Assembly (NCBI RefSeq): GCF_027307225.1
Contig: NZ_DAHUXJ010000037.1
Span: 1-34,544, forward strand
Length of the DNA: 34,544 bases
DNA from: Bradyrhizobium sp.
GTDB lineage: Bacteria > Pseudomonadota > Alphaproteobacteria > Rhizobiales > Xanthobacteraceae
Direction: 5' to 3'
The position numbers were made by a program, and so were the translations under genes. Under the pieces are notes generated by a model. That model saw nothing but the letters and a program-made list of their open reading frames with translations. It had not been told where the DNA came from and searched no databases. Below, one piece after another: positions 19,013-28,780 of this stretch. Every line of letters starts with the position of its first letter. Positions within the stretch are counted from its first letter, which is position 1.

Positions 19013-21088
19013 ATGAGACTGACGGCCGGATCGGCCTCGCGCCTCGGTGCAAGCTGGGACGGACGGGGCACCAACTTCGCGCTGTTTTCCGCCAACGCGC
19101 AGAAGGTCGAGCTCTGTTTGTTCGACGGCCAGGGCCGGCGCGAAATCGAGCGCATCGAATTGCCCGAACGCACTGAAGACGTCTGGCATGGCTATCTCAA
19201 CGACGTCTCGCCCGGTCAGCTCTACGGCTATCGCGTGCACGGCCCCTATGCACCCGAGCACGGCCACCGTTTCAACCCCAACAAGCTGTTGCTTGACCCC
19301 TACGCGCGCCGGCTCGCCGGACGGCTGGTGTGGAGCGATGCGCATTTCGGCTATCGCACCGGCAGCGCGCGAGAGGATCTTTCCTTCGATCGGCGCGACA
19401 ATGCACGCGGCATGCCGAAGGCCGTCGTGGTCGATGAGACCTTCAACTGGGGCCGGCGCGAAATACGCCCGAGCATTCCCTGGGAAGACACCATCATCTA
19501 CGAAGCCCACGTCAAGGGCCTGACCCAGAAGCGCGGCGATGTCGCGCCGAATTTGCGTGGCACCTATGGCGGGCTGGCGGCGCCTGGGATGGTCGAGCAC
19601 CTCAAGCGGCTTGGCGTGACAACCATCGAACTTCTGCCGATCCACGGCCTTGTCGACGACCGCATCCTGGTCGAACGAAAACTGTCGAATTACTGGGGCT
19701 ACAACACGCTCGCCTTCTTTGCGCCGGAAGCACGCTATGCGCAGGACAATGCGCTGGATTCCTTCCGCACCGCCGTGGCGCGATTGCATGACGCCGGCAT
19801 CGAGGTGATGCTCGATGTCGTCTACAATCACACCGCGGAGGGCAACCATATGGGCCCGACGCTGTCGTTCCGCGGCATCGACAACGCCTCCTACTACTGG
19901 CTCATGCCTGACAACCCGCGCTACTACGACGATTTCACTGGCTGTGGCAGCTCGGTCAACCTCACTCATCCGCGCGTGCTGCAGATGGTGATGGATTCGC
20001 TGCGTTACTGGGTCGAGGTCTGCCATATCGACGGCTTCCGCTTCGATCTCGCGACTACGCTCGGTCGCGGCCCGAACGGGTTTGATCGCAATTCCTCCTT
20101 CTTCACCGCTGTCCGCCAGGATCCGGTGCTTGCCACGGTGAAGCTCGTGGCCGAACCCTGGGATCTCGGTCTCGGCGGCTATCAGGTCGGTGGCTTTCCC
20201 TCGCAATGGTCGGAGTGGAACGACCGTTATCGCAGCGCCATGCGCCGCTACTGGAGTGGCGAAGGCAGCCTGATCGGCGAAATCTCGAGCCGCATGACCG
20301 GCTCGTCCGACCTCTTCAACCACGACGGCATGGTTCAGCGCGCCGGCATCAACCACATCACCGTGCATGACGGTTTCACGCTCAATGATCTCTTCAGCTA
20401 CAACACCAAGCACAACGAAGCGAACGGCGAAGACAATCGCGACGGCGCCAACGACAACCACAGCAACAATTGCGGCCACGAAGGCCCGACCGACGATCCC
20501 GCCATCCTCGGCTTGCGTCACCAGCTGCGGCGAAACCAGTTCGCCTGCCTGATGCTGGCGCAAGGCGTGCCGCTGATCCTCGGCGGCGACGAAGTCGGCA
20601 ACACCCAGAACGGCAACAACAACGCCTATTGCCAGGACAACGTGACCGGCTGGATCGGCTGGGAAGGCATGGGGCACGAGGGCAGCGACCTCATCGACTT
20701 CGTCGGCCATCTCACCGCCATCCGCCGCCGTTTCTCGCAAATCCGCAGCCATCGCTGGCTCGACGGGCGGCGCGCCGACGGCAGCTTTGGCGTGCTGTGG
20801 CTAACGCCGACCGCCGAAGAAATGAAGGAGCAGGACTGGAATTTTCCGGAGGGTCGTTTTCTTGCCTATGTGCTGAGCCCGATCGAGGCGGGACAGTCGC
20901 CGGTTTTCATCGTGCTCAACGCCGCGCCCGAGCCGATCAAGCTTACCTTGCCGAAAATCCCGGAATACAGACGCTGGCAGCAACTATTGAACACGGTCGA
21001 CGTTAAGCAGACGGCCGCGGAGTTCCCTTCGGGGAGCGAGACCACTGCGCCGCCGCGCTCGGTACTGGTCTTTTCAGGTTCGGCATGA
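19013..21088 (+). CDS. glgX: Glycogen debranching enzyme
   Basis: 691 residues, GlgX/isoamylase type of GH13. It hydrolyses alpha-1,6 branch points of phosphorylase-trimmed glycogen, giving linear malto-oligosaccharides that TreY can use. An N-terminal CBM48 domain begins at GASWDGRGTNFALFSANA. Nucleophile Asp345 (FRFDLATT), Glu381 (VAEPWDLG) and the third Asp in VHDGFTLND form the active site. The start at 19013 has GGAAAG upstream, embedded in the end of glgB. The stop overlaps treZ (ATGA at 21085-21088). Confidence 0.96.
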   Translation: MRLTAGSASRLGASWDGRGTNFALFSANAQKVELCLFDGQGRREIERIELPERTEDVWHGYLNDVSPGQLYGYRVHGPYAPEHGHRFNPNKLLLDPYARRLAGRLVWSDAHFGYRTGSAREDLSFDRRDNARGMPKAVVVDETFNWGRREIRPSIPWEDTIIYEAHVKGLTQKRGDVAPNLRGTYGGLAAPGMVEHLKRLGVTTIELLPIHGLVDDRILVERKLSNYWGYNTLAFFAPEARYAQDNALDSFRTAVARLHDAGIEVMLDVVYNHTAEGNHMGPTLSFRGIDNASYYWLMPDNPRYYDDFTGCGSSVNLTHPRVLQMVMDSLRYWVEVCHIDGFRFDLATTLGRGPNGFDRNSSFFTAVRQDPVLATVKLVAEPWDLGLGGYQVGGFPSQWSEWNDRYRSAMRRYWSGEGSLIGEISSRMTGSSDLFNHDGMVQRAGINHITVHDGFTLNDLFSYNTKHNEANGEDNRDGANDNHSNNCGHEGPTDDPAILGLRHQLRRNQFACLMLAQGVPLILGGDEVGNTQNGNNNAYCQDNVTGWIGWEGMGHEGSDLIDFVGHLTAIRRRFSQIRSHRWLDGRRADGSFGVLWLTPTAEEMKEQDWNFPEGRFLAYVLSPIEAGQSPVFIVLNAAPEPIKLTLPKIPEYRRWQQLLNTVDVKQTAAEFPSGSETTAPPRSVLVFSGSA

Positions 21089-22848
21089 ATGAACGGCATT
21101 TCGGCGCGAAGCTGAGTTCCGATGGCACCACGTTCCGTCTGTGGGCGCCCGCGGCAAAACATGTCGATCTCCTGCTGGAGCAGCGATCTCACCGCCTCAC
21201 CCCCGCCAAGCACGGCTGGTTCGAAATCGAAGTCCCGGAAGCCAAAGCCGGTACGCGGTATAAGTTTCGGATCGATGGCGAACTCGACGTGCCCGATCCC
21301 GCCTCCGCCTTCCAGCCCGAGGATGTGTTCGGCCCGAGCGAGGTGATCGATCACGCGAATTATGCGTGGCGCGCCAGGGACTGGCGTGGACGGCCCTGGC
21401 ACGAAACAGTGCTGCTGGAAGCGCATGTCGGCACCTTCACTCGAGAAGGAACGTATCGCGCGATGATCGACAAGCTCGATCATCTCGCCGAGACCGGCAT
21501 CACAGCGCTCGAATTGCTGCCGCTGTCGGATTTCGCAGGGCGCTACAACTGGGGCTACGACGGCGTGTTGTGGTATGCGCCCGACAGCGCCTATGGCCGG
21601 CCCGACGACTTGAAGCGTCTGATCGATGAAGCGCATCTGCGCGGGCTGATGGTGTTTCTCGACGTGGTCTATAATCATTTCGGCCCGGAAGGAAATTATC
21701 TTGGCCGTTACGCGCCGGCCTTCTTCACGGACGCGCAGACGCCTTGGGGCAGCGCGATCGATTACCGCGTGCCGCAGGTGCGCGCTTTTGCGATCGAGAA
21801 CGCGCTTTATTGGCTGGACCAATTTCGTTTCGACGGACTCCGGCTGGACGCGGTGCACGCCATCGCCGAGATGGGCGAAATTCCGATGCTGCACGACCTC
21901 AGCCTCGCGGCCGGTCGACTCGCCACCGAGACCGGCCGTCACATCCATCTCGTGCTTGAGAACGACGACAACAGCGTCGGCCTGCTCGATCCCGTGCAGG
22001 ATCCGCCTTGCGGCAGATACAATGCGCAATGGAACGATGACTACCACCACGCCTGGCATGTCAAGCTCACCGGCGAGAAGCAAGGCTATTACCGCGATTA
22101 TCAGCGCGCGCCGCTTTCCGATATCGCCCGCTGCCTCGGTTCGGGCTTCGCCTATCAGGGCGAACCTTCCAAACATCGCGGCGGCAAGGCACGCGGCGAA
22201 GCCAGTGGTGGCCTTCCGCCGACGGCCTTCGTCAACTTCCTGCAAAACCACGATCAGATCGGCAACCGCGCCTTCGGCGATCGGCTCGAAGGCGAAGCCA
22301 ACCGAGACGCCATCGAGGCCGCGCTCGCTATCACCCTGCTCTCGCCGCCTATTCCGATGCTGTTCATGGGCGAAGAGTGGGGTTCGAAAGCGCCCTTCCC
22401 GTTCTTTTGCGATTTCAAGGGCGGTCTTGCTGAAGCCGTACGCAGCGGCCGCCGCGCCGAATATGCGTGGGCATATGAGCGATTTGGCGACGGCGTTCCC
22501 GACCCCCTGAGCGACGCCACATTCCGCTCCGCCGCTCTGGATTGGGATGCGCGAACCGGTACCGGTCGCGAACGGCTGAATTTGGTGCGCCAGCTATTGG
22601 AGATACGCCGGCGCCATATCGTGCCGCGCCTTGCGGGTGCGCGTTTCGGTGAAGCTGACGCCGCCGGCAATGGACTACTTCGCGCGAACTGGCATCTGGG
22701 CGACGGTGCGAGGCTTTTGCTCACCGCCAATCTGTCCGACCACGCGATTGCAATGCCGCCGAATGAAGCAGCTGGTACGCCGATCTGGGGCGAGGCTCGC
22801 GGCGCGATCAAGCCGTGGGCGGCGCTCTTGCGTTTGGAAACGCGCTGA
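21085..22848 (+). CDS. treZ: Malto-oligosyltrehalose trehalohydrolase
   Basis: 587 residues. It cleaves free trehalose from the maltooligosyl-trehalose made by TreY. A short CBM48-like N terminus (FGAKLSSDGTTFRLWAP) precedes the GH13 barrel, which has Asp255 (GLRLDAVHA), Glu292 (HLVLENDD) and Asp390 (LQNHDQIGNR). The NHDQIGNR motif is characteristic of TreZ. It overlaps glgX by four bases and treY by one (TGATG at 22846-22850), so the two enzymes of the TreYZ route are made in a coupled fashion. Confidence 0.96.
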   Translation: MNERHFGAKLSSDGTTFRLWAPAAKHVDLLLEQRSHRLTPAKHGWFEIEVPEAKAGTRYKFRIDGELDVPDPASAFQPEDVFGPSEVIDHANYAWRARDWRGRPWHETVLLEAHVGTFTREGTYRAMIDKLDHLAETGITALELLPLSDFAGRYNWGYDGVLWYAPDSAYGRPDDLKRLIDEAHLRGLMVFLDVVYNHFGPEGNYLGRYAPAFFTDAQTPWGSAIDYRVPQVRAFAIENALYWLDQFRFDGLRLDAVHAIAEMGEIPMLHDLSLAAGRLATETGRHIHLVLENDDNSVGLLDPVQDPPCGRYNAQWNDDYHHAWHVKLTGEKQGYYRDYQRAPLSDIARCLGSGFAYQGEPSKHRGGKARGEASGGLPPTAFVNFLQNHDQIGNRAFGDRLEGEANRDAIEAALAITLLSPPIPMLFMGEEWGSKAPFPFFCDFKGGLAEAVRSGRRAEYAWAYERFGDGVPDPLSDATFRSAALDWDARTGTGRERLNLVRQLLEIRRRHIVPRLAGARFGEADAAGNGLLRANWHLGDGARLLLTANLSDHAIAMPPNEAAGTPIWGEARGAIKPWAALLRLETR

Positions 22849-25649
22849 TGGCGCCCGCCATTCCCATTGCGACCTACCGTTTGCAGCTCACTGCGGAATT
22901 CGACTTTGACGCAGCCGCTGCCGTCATTCCCTATCTGAAGGCGCTCGGGATCAGCCATGTCTATGCGTCGCCGCTTACAAAGGCGCGGAAAGGTTCGAGC
23001 CACGGCTATGACGTGGTCAACCACACCCTGATCAACCCGGAGCTCGGCGGCGACGAAGGGTTTGAGCGGCTGAGCGCCGCGCTCAAAGCTCACGATCTCG
23101 GCCTGATCCTCGACTTCGTGCCCAATCATGTCGGTGTGTTTTTCGACGACAACCCGTGGTGGCTCGACGTGCTGGAATGGGGCGAGGCCTCGCCGCACGC
23201 AGTTTCCTTCGACATCGATTGGGACCAATTGGCGTATCGCACGCGCGGCGGTGTGCTGCTGCCGATCATCGGTTCGTCCTATGGCAACTCGCTGGAGAAT
23301 GGCGAGATCGAGCTGCGCTACGACGCCGGTGAAGGCAGCTTCTCGGCCTGGTATTTCGAGCACCGCCTGCCGATCGCGCCGGTACGCTACGGTGAAATCC
23401 TGCATATGATCGTCAAGGAAGCGGGCGTCGAAGAAAGCCGCGCCGGACAACACATTCTCGGCCTCGCCTCGCGCTACCATGGCCTGCGGCACCCCAACCG
23501 CAAGGAGGCGCCTGCCTTCAAGGCGGAGTTAAAAGACATCGAAGGCAGCCAGGCCGTTATCGAGCGCGGGCTCGCCGCCTATCGCGCCGGACCGGATCGC
23601 CCAGCGCAGACGCTTGCGCTCCACCATCTGCTCGAACGCCAGCACTACAAGCTCGGGCACTGGCGGCTTGCCTCCAGCGACATCAACTATCGCCGCTTCT
23701 TCGACGTCAATTCGCTCGCCGGCTTGCGCGTGGAAGACGCCGCCACATTCAATGCCGCCCATCGCCTGGTCAAGCGGTTGATCGAGGAAGGCAAGCTTCA
23801 AGGGCTTAGGCTCGATCACATCGACGGCCTGAGCGATCCCGTGCAGTATTTCCAGCGCTTGAGCCGCCTGATCCGGCAGGGTAGCGGAAAGCCCGCCCGG
23901 TCGTTCTATGTCGTAGTGGAAAAAATTCTCGGCGAGCACGAAGACTTGCGTCCGTTCGCCGGCGTCGAAGGCACGACCGGCTATGAGACGCTCAACGTCA
24001 TCACCCGAACTCTCGCCAACCAGACCGGGCTGGACGCGCTGGACGAAACCTGGCGGCAGATCAGCAACCTGCCGCCGGCGCTGACCCCCGTGCTCAAGGC
24101 TGCCAAGCGGCTCGTGCTGGAAACGCTGCTGACCAGCGAGTTCACGGTTCTGGTGCGTCTGCTTGGACGCATTGCGGCCGGCCATTATTCGACGCGCGAT
24201 TTTTCAGCAGACAGTCTGCGCCAGGCGTTTGAGCTTTACGTTCTGAACTTTCCGATCTACCGCACTTACCTGACCGCTGCCGGCGCATCCGCCGACGACC
24301 GCGCGCTGATCTCGGAGACGATCGAAAAGGCGCGCGCCGAGTGGTACGCGGCCGACGAAGGCATTTTCGATTTTCTGCGCGACGCGCTGACGATGGACCT
24401 CGCCAAGCCGGGCGGCGCGCTGCACAGCCCGCCGCGGGTAAGGCGGTTTGCGTTGAAGGTGCAGCAATTCACCGGGCCACTGATGGCGAAGTCGCTGGAG
24501 GACACGACCTTCTACCGAACCCATCGCCTGCTCGCGCTGAACGAAGTCGGCGGCGAGCCTTCCGCCTCGGCGATATCGCCGGCCGGCTTTCATCACCTGA
24601 TGAAAATCCGCGCTCACGACTGGCCGCACGCCATGACCACGACCGCGACGCACGACACCAAACGCAGCGAGGACGCCCGAGCGCGTCTGGTCGCGCTCAG
24701 CGAACTGCCGGGCGAATGGACCGCCGCGGTCGCCCGCTGGAAAGTGCAGAACGCACCGCATATCGTCACCGACGGCAATCTGCGCGCGCCTTCGACGGCG
24801 TTCGAATACATGCTGTACCAGACCCTGCTCGGCATCTGGCCGCTTGCAACGCCCGACCAATCCCTGACCGATCGCCTGCAGGCTTACGCCGTCAAAGCGG
24901 CGCGCGAGGCCAAGCAGGAAACGAGCTGGCTCAACCCCCATGAGGCTTACGAGAGTGCCGTCTGCAGCTTCATCGAGCGGATTCTGAATCGATCGGCTTC
25001 GGCGGAATTTCTGCAGTCCATGGACGGCTTCGCCCGGCGGCTGGCGCTGCTGGGCGCGCTGAACTCGCTGAGCCAGACCACGCTGAAGGCGATGATGCCG
25101 GGTGTACCTGATTTTTATCAGGGCACGGAGTTCTGGGACTTGTCGATGGTCGACCCCGACAACCGCCGGCCGGTCGATTTTGTCGAACGCGCCCGTGTCC
25201 TCGCCGCGGTGGAGCGGCCGGATTGGCCGGCACTCTCGCGCGAATGGCCTGACGGCGACATCAAGCTCGCCTGGACACGACATCTTCTTAAGGTCCGCAA
25301 CGAACGTCCGGACGTCTTCGCGGACGGCGAATTCGAGGCGCTCGAGGTCAGCGGCGTCAATCGCGATCACGTTGTCGCCTTTGCGCGCCGCCGCGGCCGC
25401 CATGCCGTGATCGTAGCGGCGGCACGATGGCTCGCGCCTCTGACCGAGCAAGGCCGTCGATGGCCGCACGGCGAGGCCTTCGAAGGCGAACTCCACATCG
25501 ATGGTTATTCACTCGAAGGCAAGAGAAGCTCTGACAAGGCGCGCATCCCCCTGTCCGTCTTGTTCAAGGACCTTCCGGCAGCTGCGCTCAAAGCGTCCAC
25601 GGGCGGCGCCCCGAAACCGGCCGCGAAACGAATGAAACAGTTCGCGTAA
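22848..25649 (+). CDS. treY: Malto-oligosyltrehalose synthase
   Basis: 933 residues. It converts the reducing-end alpha-1,4 linkage of malto-oligosaccharides into the alpha,alpha-1,1 linkage of trehalose. The TreY opening (IPIATYRLQLTAEFDF) begins at residue 5, which fixes the start at 22848 rather than the in-frame upstream ATG at 22815. Active-site residues are Asp323 (LRLDHIDGL), Glu358 (VVVEKILG) and the later TATHDTKRSED segment. It is the last gene of the treS-glgB-glgX-treZ-treY operon. The C terminus ends in a basic, Ala/Lys-rich tail (PKPAAKRMKQ). Confidence 0.96.
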   Translation: MAPAIPIATYRLQLTAEFDFDAAAAVIPYLKALGISHVYASPLTKARKGSSHGYDVVNHTLINPELGGDEGFERLSAALKAHDLGLILDFVPNHVGVFFDDNPWWLDVLEWGEASPHAVSFDIDWDQLAYRTRGGVLLPIIGSSYGNSLENGEIELRYDAGEGSFSAWYFEHRLPIAPVRYGEILHMIVKEAGVEESRAGQHILGLASRYHGLRHPNRKEAPAFKAELKDIEGSQAVIERGLAAYRAGPDRPAQTLALHHLLERQHYKLGHWRLASSDINYRRFFDVNSLAGLRVEDAATFNAAHRLVKRLIEEGKLQGLRLDHIDGLSDPVQYFQRLSRLIRQGSGKPARSFYVVVEKILGEHEDLRPFAGVEGTTGYETLNVITRTLANQTGLDALDETWRQISNLPPALTPVLKAAKRLVLETLLTSEFTVLVRLLGRIAAGHYSTRDFSADSLRQAFELYVLNFPIYRTYLTAAGASADDRALISETIEKARAEWYAADEGIFDFLRDALTMDLAKPGGALHSPPRVRRFALKVQQFTGPLMAKSLEDTTFYRTHRLLALNEVGGEPSASAISPAGFHHLMKIRAHDWPHAMTTTATHDTKRSEDARARLVALSELPGEWTAAVARWKVQNAPHIVTDGNLRAPSTAFEYMLYQTLLGIWPLATPDQSLTDRLQAYAVKAAREAKQETSWLNPHEAYESAVCSFIERILNRSASAEFLQSMDGFARRLALLGALNSLSQTTLKAMMPGVPDFYQGTEFWDLSMVDPDNRRPVDFVERARVLAAVERPDWPALSREWPDGDIKLAWTRHLLKVRNERPDVFADGEFEALEVSGVNRDHVVAFARRRGRHAVIVAAARWLAPLTEQGRRWPHGEAFEGELHIDGYSLEGKRSSDKARIPLSVLFKDLPAAALKASTGGAPKPAAKRMKQFA

Positions 25650-25697
25650 GCGGACGTCTTTCGTTGCAAACGAGGGAACGCTGCACCGCGAAAGCGC

Positions 25698-25722
25698 GGA
25701 ACTTTCGTGACTCCTGTTTGTT
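25698..25722 (+). promoter_or_regulatory. Candidate EcfG general-stress promoter before the small membrane protein gene
   Basis: GGAAC (25698-25702), 16 bases, then TGTT (25719-25722), 38 bases upstream of the ATG at 25761. This fits GGAAC-N16/17-cGTT except for the first base of the -10 box. It suggests that the small gene has its own stress-responsive transcript in addition to any readthrough from treY. Confidence 0.5.
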
Positions 25723-25760
25723 GGCTGCCAGCCATGTGGCAATCGGCTGGAGGAAATTCG

Positions 25761-25925
25761 ATGTCCATCGGAACAATCATTCTGATTATTTTGATCATCG
25801 CCCTGCTTGGCGGCTTTAGCGGTATCGGCGGCGGCCCTTTCTATGGCACCGGCTATTATGGCGGTGGCGGGCTCGGGGTCATCATCGTCATCTTGCTCAT
25901 ACTCCTGCTGCTTGGGCGACTTTGA
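25761..25925 (+). CDS. Small glycine-rich membrane protein (DUF3309-like)
   Basis: 54 residues with a strong ribosome site (GGAGGAAA) five bases before the ATG. The N-terminal half is one hydrophobic segment (IGTIILIILIIALLGG). A Gly/Tyr-rich turn follows (about 20-37), then a second hydrophobic segment rich in Ile and Leu (about 38-51). The pattern matches the DUF3309 family of tiny inner-membrane proteins, which I name from memory. Their function is unknown. The gene follows treY by 111 bases, behind a candidate EcfG promoter, and converges on ligD. Confidence 0.85.
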   Translation: MSIGTIILIILIIALLGGFSGIGGGPFYGTGYYGGGGLGVIIVILLILLLLGRL

Positions 25926-25940
25926 TGCGAGCAGCCGCGA

Positions 25941-28562
25941 TTACAGCTTGCTCGCCAACTTCTTCATCGCACCCTTGATCGGGGATGCCGCATCGTCGTA
26001 GCCGTCCCACGCCTTGCTCTTCGAGAGCAAGGCCGGGACGGTGCGAACCGTGTAGCGCTTCGGATCGAGATCGCCGCGTACCTGCGCCCAGGTCAGCGGC
26101 ATCGAGACGGTCGCCCCGTCGCGCGCGCGTGGTGAAAGCACCGCCACCGCGGTCGACATCCGATCGTTGCGCAGGTAATCGAGGAAGATCTTTCCCTCGC
26201 GCTTCGTCTTCGACATATTGAGCAGATACTGGTCGGGATTGTCGTTGGCCATCCACTGGCAGACGCCTTGCGCAAAGGCTTTAGCCTGCTTCCAGGCCAC
26301 CTTTTCTTTCGCGCCGGACTTAAGCGGCGTCACGACGTGCAACCCCTTGCCGCCGGTCGTCTTGCAGAAGCTTCCGAGGCCGAGCGCCTGAAGACGTTGC
26401 CGCATTTCCCTGGCGGCTTCGATGACGTCCGCAAAATCGACATTCGGCGCCGGGTCGAGATCGAACACGAGGCGTCCTGGCGTGTCGATCGCATCTGGCG
26501 CGCAATTCCAGGGATGCAATTCGAGCCCGCCGGATTGGGCCACCGCCGCCAGGCCTTCGATTCGGTCGATCTGCAAATAGGGCTTGCGATCGCCGGAGAC
26601 CTTGACGAGCGTGAGCAGGTCCGACGTGCTCGGCATCGCGTGCCGTTGAAAGAACGTCTCGCCATGGATCCCGTCGGGCGCGCGGACGACCGAACACGGC
26701 CGGCCCTTCAGGTGGGGCATCATCCAATCGCCGACGGCTTCGAAATAATGTGCGAGGTCGAGCTTGGTCACCGGTTCGCTGTCGCCGGCATCCGGCCAGA
26801 GCTCCTTATCGGGCTTGGAGATCGAAACGCCCATCACCTCGGCGGATTTGCTGGCAGACTTCGGCGAGGGCCTGATCACATTCACCATGGCGGGTTTCTC
26901 CGCGACCACTTCGCGCGCCGGCTTGTCCTGGCGCAAGCCCTTGAACGCCGCCTGCCGGATATTGCCGCCGTCGGTAAAGCCGGCGAATTCGATTTCGGCG
27001 ACCAGCTCCGGTTTCAGCCAGTGGATGTCGCGGGTCTTGCGCGGCGCGTCCTTGCCGCCGAACGGACTTTTTTCGACCTCGGCTTTCTTGAGGGCGGGCA
27101 TGATGCGCTGGACGGTGTCCTGCCCGAAACCGGTGCCGACCATCCCGACAAAAGCCAGATGACCATCGCGATGCACGCCCGCCATCAGCGAGCGGAATTT
27201 GCCATTGGTCGTCTTCCATCCGCCGAGCACGACTTCCTGGCCGGCGCGGCATTTGGTCTTGGTCCAGCTGTCGGAGCGCCCCGAGCGATAGGGCGCACTC
27301 AGCTTCTTGGAGATAATGCCTTCCAGCGACAGCTTCTTGGCGGATTCGAGGACGTCAGCGCCATCGGCTTCGAAATGCTCGACATAGCGGATCGATTGGG
27401 CAGCTTTGCTCGGCAGCACCCCGAGCAACCGCTTCAGCCGCGCCTTGCGCTCGACAAGCGGCAGGCGGCGAAGATCCTCGCCCTCGGCAAACAAGAGATC
27501 GAATGCGTAGAAGATCAGGCGCTCGGTCTTGCCTTCCGAAATCGCGGCCTGCAGCGCCGAGAAATTCGGCGCACCTTCATGGTCGAGCGCAACGATCTCG
27601 CCATCGACGATCGCGTCGGGCAGTGCGGCGCCCGCTTTCGCGATTGCCTTGAACTTGTCGGTCCAGTCCAGGCCCTTGCGCGTTCTCAAGACAGCGCTGC
27701 CGTCCTCGACGCGGATCTGCACACGATAGCCGTCGAATTTGATCTCGTGACCCCAGCCGGACCCGCTCGGTGGCGCTTCGACGGGCGTGCACAATTCGAA
27801 CGCGACGAATTCCGGCATCGCGTCCACCTTCGTCGCTTTGACTGATGTCGCCGACTTTTTGCTCTGCTTGTTCTGCTTGTTCTGCGCGCGCGTCTCGGCC
27901 GCTTCACCCCGGTTCGAGTGCCAGACCGCATCGGCCGTGCCGCGGCCCCCCCGCGCGGTCATGAAGGGCTTCGGCGCCTTGCCCTTGCCGGCGGCGATCT
28001 GGTCCATGCTGCGCCCCGAGGCAACGGAGCGATCGTCCTCGAGGAGGTCGTTGCCTTCTCCTTCACGGGCATATTCGTCGCGGTGCTTGATCAGCAGCCA
28101 GTTGGTGCGCTTGCCGTCGTTGCGATCGTGCCGCATCCGCACCAGCACCCAACTCCCGCGCAGCTTGTCGCCATACAGGGTGAATTTCAGATCGCCCTTC
28201 CTGAATCCCTTTTCGGGATCGTCTGAGTCCCAAGTGCCACGATCCCAAAGCTGGACCGTCCCGCCGCCATACTGGCCTTTGGGAATGGTGCCCTCGAAAT
28301 CGCCGTAGTCGAGCGGGTGGTCCTCAACCTCGACCGCAAGGCGCTTGTCATGCGGATCGAGCGAGGGGCCGCGGGTCACCGCCCACGACTTGAAGACCCC
28401 GTCGAATTCGAGCCTGAAATCGTAGTGCAGCCGCGTCGCATCGTGCTTCTGAACCACGAAGCGCCGCCCATCGGACGGCGCTACGGTAACGTCGCCGCCC
28501 GGCTCCGTTGTCTTTTCGAAATCCCGTTTCTTCCGGTAGGTGGCAAGGCTCTTCGGGGGCAA
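25941..28562 (-). CDS. ligD: ATP-dependent DNA ligase D (phosphoesterase-ligase-polymerase)
   Basis: 873 residues in three modules. Residues 20-160 are the 3'-phosphoesterase, with His40 and His46 in [15 protein letters not shown] and His82 in [11 protein letters not shown]. Residues about 250-550 are the ligase, with nucleotidyl-lysine Lys275 in EIKFDGYR and the conserved DGEIV and EGIISKK motifs. Residues about 575-870 are the primase-like polymerase, with metal-binding Asp701 and Asp703 in DLDPAP. It repairs double-strand breaks by non-homologous end joining together with Ku. No ku gene is in the window. A Lys/Gln/Asn-rich linker (about 225-245) joins the first two modules. The start is a TTG at 28562 because an in-frame stop lies just upstream. 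Confidence 0.95.
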   Translation of the reverse strand: MPPKSLATYRKKRDFEKTTEPGGDVTVAPSDGRRFVVQKHDATRLHYDFRLEFDGVFKSWAVTRGPSLDPHDKRLAVEVEDHPLDYGDFEGTIPKGQYGGGTVQLWDRGTWDSDDPEKGFRKGDLKFTLYGDKLRGSWVLVRMRHDRNDGKRTNWLLIKHRDEYAREGEGNDLLEDDRSVASGRSMDQIAAGKGKAPKPFMTARGGRGTADAVWHSNRGEAAETRAQNKQNKQSKKSATSVKATKVDAMPEFVAFELCTPVEAPPSGSGWGHEIKFDGYRVQIRVEDGSAVLRTRKGLDWTDKFKAIAKAGAALPDAIVDGEIVALDHEGAPNFSALQAAISEGKTERLIFYAFDLLFAEGEDLRRLPLVERKARLKRLLGVLPSKAAQSIRYVEHFEADGADVLESAKKLSLEGIISKKLSAPYRSGRSDSWTKTKCRAGQEVVLGGWKTTNGKFRSLMAGVHRDGHLAFVGMVGTGFGQDTVQRIMPALKKAEVEKSPFGGKDAPRKTRDIHWLKPELVAEIEFAGFTDGGNIRQAAFKGLRQDKPAREVVAEKPAMVNVIRPSPKSASKSAEVMGVSISKPDKELWPDAGDSEPVTKLDLAHYFEAVGDWMMPHLKGRPCSVVRAPDGIHGETFFQRHAMPSTSDLLTLVKVSGDRKPYLQIDRIEGLAAVAQSGGLELHPWNCAPDAIDTPGRLVFDLDPAPNVDFADVIEAAREMRQRLQALGLGSFCKTTGGKGLHVVTPLKSGAKEKVAWKQAKAFAQGVCQWMANDNPDQYLLNMSKTKREGKIFLDYLRNDRMSTAVAVLSPRARDGATVSMPLTWAQVRGDLDPKRYTVRTVPALLSKSKAWDGYDDAASPIKGAMKKLASKL

Positions 28563-28689
28563 GGGGCGATCTCAAAAAGGGCCGGGCTGGAATGCACGAA
28601 AGAAGAAGCATTGTAATGCCCCCTCCCGGCAGATGGAAAGACGGCAAACGTCGCACCAGGGCCGATGCCGATTTGTGACGGCTGGTTTA

Positions 28690-28767
28690 CTAGTGGAGTG
28701 GATTTGACATTCGCTCCCTGCCCGGCATCGAATTCGTCAGCGAATGTCAAATCCAGAACTCCACTAG
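28690..28767. repeat. CTAG-bounded hairpin C (78 bp), left half of composite 2
   Basis: Left arm: outer stem CTAGTGGAGT (28690-28699) and a 16-nt inner stem (28700-28715). Loop: 23 nt (28716-28738). Right arm: inner stem 28739-28754, an unpaired AGA (28755-28757), and outer stem ACTCCACTAG (28758-28767). All 26 pairs are perfect. Length, bulge position and bulge side equal those of hairpin A. It lies between the ligD start and the end of the upstream basic-protein gene. Confidence 0.9.
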
Positions 28768-28780
28768 AGACCGATATTTG

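Noticed and set aside
18893..20752. Minus-strand open frame of 619 codons opposite glgB and glgX
   Set aside because: It is antisense to two genes with intact GH13 motifs, has an Ala/Val/His-rich composition typical of shadow frames, and has no ribosome site.
25675..25699. First GGAAC (25675-25679) as a stress promoter before the small membrane protein gene
   Set aside because: No CGTT-like box occurs 16-17 bases downstream; the second GGAAC at 25698 fits better.
26268..27845. Long plus-strand open frame (525 codons) opposite ligD
   Set aside because: It lies wholly antisense to an unmistakable LigD with all catalytic motifs, and its translation has no recognisable domain. Long antisense frames are common in G/C-rich coding DNA.
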